A stretch of 64,000 nucleotides of DNA from Epiperipatus broadwayi. Taxonomy: Eukaryota > Onychophora > Udeonychophora > Euonychophora > Peripatidae. The translations under genes were made by a program, and so were the position numbers. The notes under the pieces were generated by a model. It was not told the origin of the DNA. It saw nothing but the letters and a program-made list of their open reading frames with translations, and did not search any database. Shown here one piece after another: positions 11,613-23,200 of the stretch. Location of the stretch: positions 15,252,935 to 15,316,934 of the forward strand of contig JAQFVV010012402.1 of NCBI GenBank assembly GCA_028023455.1, in the 5' to 3' direction. Position 1 is the first letter of the stretch; each line of letters starts with the position of its first letter.

Positions 11613-11889
11613 AAATATTTATAATAAACACTTTTATTTACTATGGGAACTAAACACCAAGAAATTGTTTTTTTTTTTCAACTACAATTGGGGTTTTTAT
11701 ATTTAACTTGAAATAAAAGTGTTAGGGTCCAGAAATTTCATTAAATCATGGGGATTAACTTAATTCATTTCTGGACTCCCCATAGATTTATTTCAAGTTA
11801 AATATAAAAACCCCAATTGTGGATAAAGAAACAATTATTTTCTTGGTTTTATTTCCTATAGTAATTAAAAGCGTTCAACATAAATATTC
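11613..11889. mobile_element. Fold-back MITE-like element
   Basis: The two sides are inverted copies of each other. The clearest block is CAATTGGGGTTTTTATATTT at about 11685, mirrored at about 11800-11820. Pairing continues outward to TTATAATAAACAC on the left and its complement near 11880. The arms are about 105-110 bp around a loop of about 60 bp. No protein is encoded. A non-autonomous DNA transposon (MITE) is the likely origin, but I could not define a certain target-site duplication. Confidence 0.6.
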
Positions 11890-14835
11890 TTTATATCTAT
11901 TATTTACAATTTCATGATTATATAAAGAATCATTATCTTGGACACCAATGAAAACTTAAAAATAAGTAAATAATTTTTATCTAAATGTTATGCTATAAAT
12001 GTATTTCGATAATTTTTGATAAAAATACATTTCCAAATGATTGATTTATTATCAGATGTTTAAATTTTATTCTCATAACTTTTTGTTCTTAAAAATAAAA
12101 AATGAATAATACTGTGAACAGTGCAATTAATTTTCTTTCATTCAAGTAAGATATAACTTTGCATCAATAGATAAAAAATAAGATTTTGTTTATACTAGAT
12201 AATCCAACATTTATATATAATTAACTTATGAATTCAACATTTAAATATTTTAATTTGCCACAGTTATTTAATATATATATAAATCAAACTGGAATTAACT
12301 AAACTCCCTCTAGCTCAGTAGTATTAAGTTAGTTTGCTAACGATGAAATTCCATTCCTAAATTTCAACAATATTAGCAAACTAGATTTAATACCACCAAA
12401 AACATAAGAAAGAGATCATTCTATTCTTGATGTAATTGACTGATGTAAAGATGTTTATTTCACAACTAGAAAAAGGTTATTCAACTCTAGTCTACATTTA
12501 TCTATTATAATAAAAATAAATAAATAAATGTACAAGTGTATAAAATTGTCAATGGAAACCATTTTCAACATTTTCTACGACAATATATTAAAAGATGCAG
12601 AAAATTTAAGAATAAAAGTTATAAATATGAATTTATATACCTAAATATAATACATATTTGAGCTTAAACATAGCTAAATTAAAAGGATGTTAAGAGATGA
12701 AAAAAAACACATTATTTTCTATGAGAAATGATTTTTGTAAAAAATGAAACAAATCTATTTAAACAAAAACCAATGAAAGGATTCCAATTTTGAATAAAAA
12801 TTTTCATGATTATTTAAGTGATAATAGCAAGCCTTTAGTTAATGTTTTATATATTTAACTTATTTCTTTCTCTATATATACACACATTTTAAAATGTAAA
12901 TCTATAAGTTGATCCAAATAATGATGAGGCAAATGAGTATTTTTATCCCACTATGTTTGCAACATATAATTTGCATACAATAGTAGTTGTTATAATTTCA
13001 GAAAATTAATACAATATTCTGAGTCGTCCAATTTTGGATCTATGTGCTACATTTATTTTAAATAATATTATAGTAAATCAAAATTGAAAAAGTTTTATTT
13101 TTTTTAAAAAAAAGCATGGTTTGAAAAATACTTCTCTTTGTCAATACAGAACATCGGCAAAATAAAATTATTGCTGTAATATGTATTCTATCAAAATATA
13201 CTACTTTGAGTATATGCTATTAAAATAAAAAATAAAATAAAAAAAAAACATCAACATTCGTAAATTTCATAAATTTTATGATATGGCAGCAACTATTTAA
13301 TTTTTCTATCTCGGAGCGCTATAAAATGTTTTTTAAATGTTTCATCATATTACGATGAAAGCAAAGATATTTTATTATTCACATTTTTTTCTATCAGAAT
13401 TTGATATAATACAGTATTTCACACAATAAAATATTTTTTAAGTGTAAACCTGGAAGTTTATAAAATGTAAGAAAGTTCGTAATATATCTTTTTAAATGAT
13501 AAAATGAAAAATATTGATTTAAGAGTACAAGAAAAAAAACTAAAACATTTTTGTACTTAAAGGTTGAAGAGTGGATTCTAAAATTGATATGAACTTAAAA
13601 ACACCAAACCTATTGGAAAAGCCATAGTCGGCTGATAATGAGACTATTATTACATTTCTATAGAAAAAAACGTTACTGAAAAAAAAAAAGATATTGTCCA
13701 GAGTATTTATAATTTCAAGTCCGACTTCAGTATTCATTTTATTTAAAAAAAAATAAAGATACAGTACAAATTTTTTTTATCATTTTTTGAATGAAAGTGA
13801 ATGCAGGAACACACATACCAGTACATATATATGTAAATGGGTTCATTCAATTTATTATTAATAATTATATTATTATTATTTTTAAAGTTTGTTTATACAA
13901 TAATCTTAACATATGCAAATTATATACACAAAAAAGCATCTATGTTATATATGTGTGTAGGTTGAAAAGTATCATACTTGCAGTTCAATAAACAATACAT
14001 ATTCTATTGTAATCAAAGCTAATCAACAAAATGTGTTATTATATGTGATATATAATATATGTAAGAGAAACTTGGAATAAAATATAGCAGATATTGTGAC
14101 TTCATTCTACTGATAATTTGATGATAGTTCCTATTACAACAAAATTAAGTCTTTATGGAGTGAATAGTATGTGGTCAATCTGTATTACTTTTTTTTATTT
14201 TTAATGGTATTCTTCTTATATAAATTTTTTTATTTCACTTATATAACAAATATCTTTATAATTTCCAAAGACATTTCATTATTAAACAATCAATTTTAAA
14301 AAAATATCCAAAATATACAAATTGTTGTGACCAATTGTTAAATAATTTCGTTTAAAATTTTTTAATATTCTCTTTTCCAAAAATAATAATTTGTCACACC
14401 AAATGCCTAAAATTCAGAAAAAACCTATGAGAAATAACATCTGCAAAGTTATGCAGTATTTATCCATTTCTATTTTTACCTTGTTTATTTAAGATACAAA
14501 TATTTCAATATTTTTAATTTGATTGTAAAACTCTTATATAAATATACAATTTATTAGGTCATAATGATTTTTCCCTTGTGTATTATAAATTAAAATTTGC
14601 ATGTTTGTTCACCTGTCTAATGAAACAGTGTCTTCCTTTTTAAAACCTGAAACTGACTTTACTGAAAGTGCACTTAGTTTTAGGTTATAAAGAAGAAAGA
14701 AACCACTTTATTATGTAGAGGAACAAATGTATGCAAAGTTAAATTTATTGTGTCAGTTAATTATAATTAGGTAAATATTTTAATGTGATTATTTTTTTAT
14801 AAATATATATTAAATGAAAAGAGTGATACATTATT
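11890..14835. other. AT-rich stretch without a recognised gene
   Basis: Apart from a small hairpin at 12318-12394 I see nothing that can be supported. The short open frames on both strands have the composition of random AT-rich DNA. Confidence 0.45.
12318..12394. repeat. Small imperfect palindrome
   Basis: GTATTAAGTTAGTTTGCTAA at about 12320 is mirrored at 12373-12394 with a few mismatches, and pairing continues inward through GATGAAATT/AATTTCAAC. It could be a decayed MITE or a chance hairpin. Confidence 0.45.
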
Positions 14836-15190
14836 TTAAAATACATAAATGGATAAAAGAGAGGGGAGCAAGAGAATACAGTATATTCTGAAGTTGAATA
14901 ACAAAAATGAAAGAAAAATATGCAATCGTCCTTCTACATGTGCTATTTTTGTATTTATGACAATTTTAACATGTTTGGGCTGATCAAAAGTCCTTTGAAC
15001 ATTCATATAAAAATCTTCTACTTCTTTATCATAAAGAACTTGTTGGAGCATAAACCTGAATTATTTGCATTTGATATCCGCTATTAAGGTGAATAACTAA
15101 TTTTGCCACTATCTGATACATACATCATCAAACTCCATAATATTGTTCTTCCATTTTTTTATTTATAATGAATCCTTCTTCAATTGTACT
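14836..15190 (-). pseudogene. Decayed RTE endonuclease fragment
   Basis: On the minus strand the translation runs through GFIINKK (about 15150-15175) and QMQIIQVYAPTS (about 15045-15080), then EDFYMNVQ and FDQ..KH.KIVI (about 14955-15035). It matches the AP-endonuclease part of the RTE copy at 50692-51157, which reads EDFYMDVQ and KIVMGDFNARIG. The catalytic DFNA box has decayed to NTKIA, and at least two frameshifts are needed to follow the alignment. Only the endonuclease portion remains here, with no downstream reverse transcriptase on the same strand. Confidence 0.65.
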
Positions 15191-15219
15191 TTCAGTATTT
15201 GTGCCATAATAGCAGAGTA

Positions 15220-15442
15220 CATGTCAATTTTTTAAATCAATTGTCTCTTCACCTTTTCTTCTAACTTCCAAAAAATAATAATGTTCCATTTAATATTATA
15301 GTTCTTCCAATCTTCCTTTACTTGAAAATGATTTATAGTTACATGTCCACTTTTTAAATCAATTGTCACTTCACCTTTTCTTCTAACTTCATAAAATTCA
15401 ATTTAATATTAGATAGTTCTTCCAATCTTGCCTCACTTGAAA
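15220..15442. repeat. Tandem duplication, 122-bp period
   Basis: The unit beginning CATGTC at 15220 restarts at 15342. Both copies contain TTTTTAAATCAATTGTC and CTTCACCTTTTCTTCTAACT, and the second is shorter by about 20 bases. The unit lies just upstream, in the minus sense, of the RTE endonuclease fragment. It may be part of that decayed element. Confidence 0.6.
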
Positions 15443-18400
15443 TAGTAATTAAATAAAAAAATCGTCATCAAAAGGCAGCCTGGGTCCACAAATAATATAA
15501 AAATATGAAGAATGGATTACAATGAAATGACAAATTACTTAATTTATATGCTTGATTCAGATTTTAACATCCTGCTATCTTTAATTTCTTTTTTATTTTC
15601 TCAAATCTATAAGTTAAAATCAATAATCTGATCCATCTCTTCATCCTTTACTTATGTAAAGATTTCACATTGTAAATATTTTCTGGGCTTTATTTGCTTT
15701 CATTTATTCTCAATCAAAAATTAATAAAACTTTCTCAATATTATTATTTCTTGTAATTGCTTTATTAGTAAATTTAGGAATCCCTAATAATGTTCATACA
15801 TATATTTGGCATATATGACTTATTGCTGAAATTCCTTCAAAAAGCAAAAAAGTGATATCTAATTTCCAAATTCAATGCCACACAAAGCATCTGTCTTATT
15901 CTTCTACTTAATTAAACCACAATTATTCCATTACTTATCTATTTACATAAATTTTTTCATCACAAAAGATAATCCATTACCCTAACTATTCAGTAAATCC
16001 TACCAAATATAAGAAATATTTCTAAAAATTTAAATTGTTCGTAAATGATTGATAACCAAATATATATATGGAAGATGATTTTGAACAGTTCAAATTTATC
16101 AAAAAATAAACATTAAAAAAAAAAAAGCGTATGTGAAATATATAAATCTAAATACTTAAAAATATAAAATACTATAGGTTAAAACAAATATATATATATA
16201 AACAAAACACTGGATTCACTCGAAAAGCTATAGTCAACTTGCAGGATGACTGTCATCTTGAATAATATTTAACAATTAGAATATATATATACAGTATATC
16301 AAAACTTTTTTTTTTTACATAAAAACATTATATAGCCTAGAAATTTTTTTTAGAATAATATATTTTTTGCTGTATAATTCTGATATATCTTATAATAAAA
16401 ATATAACTGAAAAATAAGTTGCTCGGATATTATATTAGTAGTGATAGATTAAACCGAAACCCAGAAACTTTTAGCTCTGGAGCATCTTTATGACTCTATC
16501 TATTAATGCATTAGCTTTTCTGTTAAAATAGTAAAATTATGAAAACTTTGAAGTTACTTTTATCTATCTATATTACTGCATTACAATGTACATATATATA
16601 TATAATTTTTAAACATAATAATTTCAATATTTCTATGGAAATTTCATTCATATGATTTGCTACTCAGTTTTAGAACTAATATTAAATACTTATAAAATAC
16701 TGTACTTCATTATAATTTAATTTTATCAACTTCCTGTTTTTCTTAACTCTCTATACAATTGTTGAATAATTTCCTTTGTTTCAAATTATTTTTAGCATTT
16801 GCTGCAAAAAAGCTTGCTTGATGGTTTTTATATAAACTAATTCTTTACAACGAATCCCCCCCTCCCCTTTATATTAGCACATAGCTTTTTAAATCTTATG
16901 TTGTTTTTTAAAGAAAAAAAATGTAAATATTTATTTCCCAGTGCAATTTAATACACTGAATTAGTGAACTGACAATTTAAATGTCCTATAATCAGTTATC
17001 AACTAGTAACAAAATTAAAAAAATAATCCAGAGCTCAAGGACCATGGATTGTGACCTAACTTTGTCAATTCTAGTGTTTGAACTTCCAAGCAATCCAACA
17101 TTCGATTATTTTGAAAATGGAAATACACCTAAATTAAGTTGCAGATTACTTTCTGTTTTGAATTATCAAGACTAGTTTTCTAGTAAAAGGCAGCTTTCAA
17201 TCATTTTCTGCTTTTCAAAAATTTATGGAAAATCTTTCATAATATCATATATTCTTTCATCTCTCTTTCTTTCTTCACTCTTCTTAGAACTATCTAAATA
17301 TCTTTCATAATTTCTTTATCTCTAAATATGCATCCCATTTCTCTTCTTGATTTCTTCAAGAAACTTTTTTATTTTTCAACCTTTTCAACACATCTAAAAT
17401 TTCTAATCATGGATTCTAAATTAACTTTTTCACTTTCTTCCAACAGTTTCCAATATTTCCTATTTTCCTTTTCTATTTGTTCAAAATCTCTATATAGTTT
17501 ACAGTAACAAAACATTTAGCAAACTTCTTTTTTGATTCTAGCATTTGCAGAGAATAACCCAATAATCTCATTAAAAGCCTTCAACCATCACAATTTTTAA
17601 TATAATTAATAAAATAAATCATTAATTATAGCAAGTTCCTAAATACTTATTATTATAACCTTGCTTTATAACTTCCTGTCTAATTTCAATTTAAGTTTTT
17701 TTTTCCTTCTATCTACTAGTCTCAGCTTCAATTTCACATATTCTTATCTCAAATGTATCATAGACTCTATTAATCCTGAATGTTTTGTTAACTTTACTTC
17801 CCCTTTTTATTCCAAAGAATAAGCTTGTGGTTAAGACCTGTAGAGGTCCCTACCTTTGCATTTTCATGCGCACACTCTTGAGGTTTATAGCCTTAGTAAA
17901 TATTTCTCCCCATAAGTAATAAAGTAATATAACATCACAAATCTGATATTTTGAATCTTCCTTCTTCCAGCATTAACTCTACTTTTACTACCACAGTATT
18001 TATTCACTCTTCTAAATAAATTTTAAATGGAAGATATAATTCTTCTTATATCTATTTTAAAAGATCATTTAATCATCAAATTATCATCTGATTCATACAA
18101 ATTTCCTAGCAGTCATCATTTCTCCTTCCAACTTATATCTTTCGTATTTAGAAAATTAAAAAAATATTCCAATTCACTCACTTATTCAAGATCTATTAAA
18201 TATTAACATCTTCCAAGTTACAGCTTTCCTAGATAGAACATCTGAGAAAATATACTATTACTTTTCATTTATTCCATTCAAGTTCCACAAAATAAATATT
18301 AAAACTCCTTGTTTCCACATATCTTTCAATAACTCTTATAATTCCATTTTGTAGCACTTCCTTTTCTAAAATCAAATTACTCTTCAGATAAGAACATATT

Positions 18401-19060
18401 TAAAACACATCTACTAAAGAACTTTCGTCAACATCTTAGACAGTATGGGAGTTTAAATTATAAAATCATCCTATATTGCAATAAGTAATTTTTTATTATA
18501 ATCATAATTGTTGGAAAAAGTATACTGGCTTCTCACCTGAATGTTTCATTACATTACACATCAGCTAACTCAAATCCATTCGCCTTCTAAATTTTAAATA
18601 ATGTGATCTGCTAAACATCAAATCTATTCATTTTATATGTTCCTTCACTACTGCATATTCTTGCTTGTTAGATTTTCATTTTCAATTAATATAATCAAAG
18701 TTTAGTTATCCAAAAAATTACATATTTTGACTGTCTTTCAATACATTTTGTTTTTATTATTTCTTTTTTCAATTATTATTTCACTTCTGTGATTTTATTT
18801 TCCCATACATCAAAACTACTTCTTTATAATTTTTCTCTACATTCTCTTATATTTAAAAAGTAAAATAAAATATGAATAGAGTAACTATTAATGTTCTCAT
18901 TTAAAAATTAAGTTTGTCAAATATACTATTATCTACTTCAATATTTTAATTTTTTTCTCTACAAGACTTTATTGTTTAATTCCTTTCATAAAACATTGAT
19001 AGTAGTATAGTTAAATTTCAAATTTTTATTAATTATCCCCCCATTCCTGTTGAGGTTATT
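15443..19060. other. AT-rich stretch, possible very old LINE relic
   Basis: No intact gene is present. Between about 17190 and 18720 the plus strand is pyrimidine-rich, which is how minus-strand LINE remains look elsewhere in this window. A minus-strand piece near 18275-18320 reads LWNLNGINEK, close to the opening of AP-type endonucleases (FWNVAGI.EK). The rest cannot be aligned by eye. I treat this as an unproven remnant of a different LINE family. Confidence 0.3.
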
Positions 19061-19087
19061 GATACTTTCTTGATTTATATATAACAG

Positions 19088-19359
19088 TAAAACAAAATGT
19101 TTTTGGTGGCAGCACTGTTTGCAAAATTAATGGAAATATTACAAAGTTATTATAATTCTTCCATACTTATTGATGAATACTTAAAAGGATGTAATCCTGG
19201 AAATGTGCAGGAATATATTCCTGGTTTGATTGAAAAACTCATAGAGGATTTAAAGCAGAACCCGGAGTTGATGTATTTCTTGGAGTTGAAACTGTTACAG
19301 GAATCAACTAATAATTCTGCACATTTGATTGATGGTTTCGTTTATAAAAAAAGGCACAG
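19088..19359 (+). CDS. Unassigned exon-like reading frame
   Basis: An open frame starts at ATG 19097 and its composition is unlike the surrounding DNA, with many Leu and Glu residues and few homopolymers. It includes YLKGCNPGNVQEYIPGLIEK and a following LKQNPELMYFLELKLLQ helix-like part. A TATATATAACAG acceptor-like site precedes it at about 19087, and an in-frame TAA then lies just before the ATG. That would make this the exon carrying the start codon. The frame runs into CAGGTATGT, a very good splice donor after 19359, so about 87 codons would be used, ending in phase 2. I do not recognise the family. Partial similarity to 23585-23710 leaves open that this is part of an old LTR or a duplicated exon. 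Confidence 0.4.
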
Positions 19360-19665
19360 GTATGTTGATTTAATTGGATTCTGGTAGGAGTTGTTATCCT
19401 AATCATTTTTAAATTCTTAATTAAACTTCATCCAAAATTGGCACAAGATTTCTTCTTGATGGCACTAATGTAAAGTTGATCAATGTACCATTACAGCATG
19501 TACTTGTTATCAAGTTTCACAAGATATTGGAGATAATAAAATTTCTTTAAGGTATCTAGTATCCATTCTAACTTCTAATTGAAGTGAATTGAATCAGAAT
19601 GGATTTTTCACACTTAACTGCTGTTTTTGCCATGTGTTATACTTTTTTTAAAATTTGGCTTTAGA

Positions 19666-20105
19666 ATAGGGATATCCAACCTGCAATGTGAGGTCCATAT
19701 ATGGATCAAGATAGTCATAAAAGTGGCCTAACACAAAATTGTAAACTTATTTAAACCATTACAAGATTCTTTTGTGATTATGTATCACATTGTGATTAAA
19801 ACGCACTCAAATACAATGTCAAATATCCAACTAGTTTTATTTTGCTCTTTTATAACAATATATATATATATATAAACCATCAATGATGTTTTATTACTTA
19901 AATATAATTTCTATATTAGTGATCACCAACTTGGAATCTACTAGATGATTTTAAGACTCTCCAAATGGGTCGCTGCATAATTAATATTATTTAACACCTT
20001 TTGCTTATCAATTTTGATAATAATTTATGGATATTTAATGTGTGGCTCAAGATATCTCTTCTTTTCCCAATGTGGCCTAGACATGAGCACTGCTGCTTTA
20101 GAATG
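19666..20105. repeat. Possible hAT-type non-autonomous relic
   Basis: The left end reads AGGGATATCCAACCTGC, and a second block near 19920 reads AGTGATCACCAACTTGGAATC. These resemble the CAGGGGTC.CCAAC ends of some hAT elements. The right side ends near CTTTAGAATGTCC. The copy is strongly decayed, and no 8-bp target-site duplication could be fixed. Confidence 0.3.
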
Positions 20106-20109
20106 TCCA

Positions 20110-23100
20110 ATTAATTTGACAATTTAAATACAATTCCTTTTCAGTTTTCCTATTGTTGAATGGAGTTGCACAATACTGAAAAAGTATTTCTCAGACTTTT
20201 AGGCACAGATCCTTCATAAAAATCAATCATTTCTTGAGTGTTTGCATATTTCTTTCCTCCTTTTCAGTTTTCCTACTGTTGAATGGAGTTGCACAATACT
20301 GAAAAAGTATTTCTCAGACTTTTAGGCACAGATCCTTCATAAAAATCAATCATTTCTAGAGTGTTTGCATATTTCTTTCAGTTATCCTTTTTGTAACTGG
20401 ATGATCTGATGTAAAAAGTTTTTGGATTATAGCAGCTTCTTTGCACTATTTACAAAATTCTTTCAGTAGTAAATGATGGATGCACTTTCGAATGCAAGAA
20501 TATCCAAAAAACCATGACAAAAAAATGTCTTCAAGAATTTCAATAGTTACAATGTTGGCACAGTTTTGATTGGCTTGATTTCTGCCCACTTGGATTTTGC
20601 ATTGATTATAACCAAAAAATATTTTTTGAATAGACCATAATTAATATGGATATGTTGACCCAGGTGCTGCATACATGTACCAGTTGGTCAATGTTCTTGC
20701 TGATGATGTGCCAGTACATAGTGCCAAACTGTTTCATTTTTGATATCCCAATGTGAATATGATGTAGTTCTTGAAATCATGATTGTGAAACCATGATATG
20801 TCAGTCTCTGAAAACAATGTTCAGGATCACAGCATTCTTGAAGCTCTTTCATGATTTTTGTCAATTGTTGATCTTTGCTGGTTTCTTCATGAATTTTTCG
20901 TAAATGATTTTAATCAATGTGACTGATTCAATTGTTTTCTTACACAAATGAGAAGTTGGTTAAATATATATCCTAGACAAACGATCAGCTTTTGCATTAG
21001 CAGTATCTTTCTTAAGATTATTGAAAATAAAATGGAACCAATATTCGACATTTGTGATTTCAACTTCAATTTGATAAATGCTGCTTCATATTGAGTTATT
21101 CATTTGAATTTTGCATTTTTGTGTAGAAGCATGTGCAATTAAGGTCATTACATTTGAAATAAAATGAGAATAAACATGAATATTCCCAAAATGTTTGCAA
21201 ATTTTCAAACAACTTAGGGTGAAGCATTTCCATAATGGCTTTTACTTTTTGAAAATTTAAAACCTTGTTGAAATGAATGTCATGCCCCAATAAATGCAAT
21301 ATGTTTTTGAATCAACAAACATTTTTTCGTATTCAGATGAAGATCAAAGTATTTAGAAAGATTTTATTTACATTCTTTTTTCATTGGCTCATGCATTATA
21401 ATACCATCAAATTATGACTATTTTTTGGAATGTATTTCAGGATCTGATCAATCATTTAATTGAATTCAGAGTTGTCTTGATGCTAAATAATAAAAGGTGT
21501 ATCTTATACATTCATTCCTCAATACGTTAAAATGGTCTTTCACTTGATTTATCGTCTACATGTATATAGATAAACTGAATAAGTTCAAATGACAGAAAAA
21601 CAAATTTCATATTTCAATGATTTTTTTTTTTTTTGATATGGAGTAATATGTTTCTGCCAGGTGCTCAGTGAAACCCAATTTGTAATTGATCTAAAGGTAT
21701 ACTCCATTATTTGGTTTTGGAATATCAACCAAACATGATTCCCAGTCACTCAATTCAGTTTTTAATACGATTCCAGATTCTTCAAGGGAATTTAATTCTT
21801 TTTTCGCACATTTATATAATGTGCAAGGGTCTTAAGAGTTTTTTTCTTCAATTTCAAAAAAACTTTGCAATTCGGAGCAAAACCAATCATTTTTTCAAAT
21901 ATATTCTGCAATATTCAACCAAAATTTGATCCAATTCACTGATGTTATGACATCACGTCAGTTTTCTTATTGTCAATATTTTGCAGATTAATGCCAAGGC
22001 ATCATCTCTACATTCAACCCAACAAAGCACAGTAGACATTCAGTACAATAAAAATTTCTCTGGATTGATATTCCTTTATATGAAATGTTAGTGTTGATTT
22101 TTCCATCTGATACTTTAAGAATATCTTGAGTATAAGATTGAAAATGAAAATGATTGTTGGCTATGGGGGTTTATTCCAAGGTAAAAACGTGTACCCTGAA
22201 CCAATATTAGTTTTGAATTTCATGGGATTATCCTCAATGTTGACTACAGTAAGTAATATTCACTGACTTCAGCCAAAAAAACAATTCTGCTGTAGGTTAA
22301 TAATGCACTTGATACCTTACAATTTCAAACTGTTGTTCTTGCATATATATTGATTGATGATAGATTTTTTTAGTTTTGACACGTGAATTTAGGCATACTT
22401 TCACCGTATGACCATTTTTGTAACATTATGTGCCCTCTAATTTTGATATCACAATTCAACAATCTTTTGCAAAGTGATTGCTTTTTCCAGTGTAGACTGC
22501 TGACATACAAAAAAATGAAATAGAGCCTCGCTTGGGTGATTTTGTTTTCTTGATAATTTTGTTTCTTCTGTGTTAAGATTTAAATACATGTTCAATGAGT
22601 TATTTTGTTGATGTCTAATGTAGATGATATAGATGAAAATTTTTGTCCTAATTCCTTGGATTGGCTTTTAATATTTCCAGTGAAATAGCCTTAGTTACAA
22701 TGTATTGAAAGTCAAAATTTCTGGATCACACTGTAACATTTCTTTGATGCCTTGAATTAATTGTGCTGGCAGAAAAATATTGCTCTCATATGTAGAATTG
22801 AATTTGCAATCTCCCAAAGTTTGATTACTTTGTTAAGAATTGATATTATGCAACAGGAATATTTTTCTAGGGTGTTAAATATTCTTCTAGCAAGTTCATT
22901 AGTTCAGTATACATTATATCTTTGAATGACTTGGTTGTACCAAATCAGTAGCTGTTTTAAATGTTTTTGCACCCATTGAGTTTAATGACAACTTAGCACA
23001 ATACTTCTGATTATTATTTATAAATTTCATCTCTATGTAATTTTCAAATCTTTTTTTATAATTGCGAAAAGTTTCTTCAGATCAAAATTTTCAAAATTAA

Positions 23101-23200
23101 AAAACAACACTGGATATATGGGCTGGATCCAGTTCAAATTCCCTGAAGAAACATGAGATGATTGTTTTTGTTGAAATGTTATATTATATGAACATTTACT
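20110..23200 (-). pseudogene. Old Ty3/Gypsy-like gag-pol relic
   Basis: Minus-strand translations, in many frames, follow the gag-pol order of an LTR retrotransposon. A zinc-knuckle half (CYKNGHTVKVC) lies at about 22405-22440. A post-protease stretch (KVSDGKINTNISYKG) is near 22070-22115. RT palm remnants are at 21290-21420, followed by HLLGHDIHF...KVKAIMEMLHP at about 21230-21300, the RT-to-RNase H connection. Integrase remnants (TIEILEDIFLSWF and later ERNMQTLKK) run from 20560 down to 20140. Stops and frameshifts are dense, so this is much older than the Gypsy element at 39.4-44.7 kb. The family within Ty3/Gypsy cannot be set. Confidence 0.6.
20136..20381 (-). repeat. 123-bp tandem duplication in the integrase relic
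   Basis: The segment 20136-20258 is repeated at 20259-20381 with very few differences. The period of 123 bp is 41 codons and lies in the integrase part that reads ERNMQTLKK and YCATPFN. The two copies are far more alike than the age of the relic would suggest, so the duplication happened long after the element died. Confidence 0.75.

Noticed and set aside
13540-13991. Open frames on both strands
   Set aside because: Short, low-complexity, no start context, no motif and no splice signals worth trusting.
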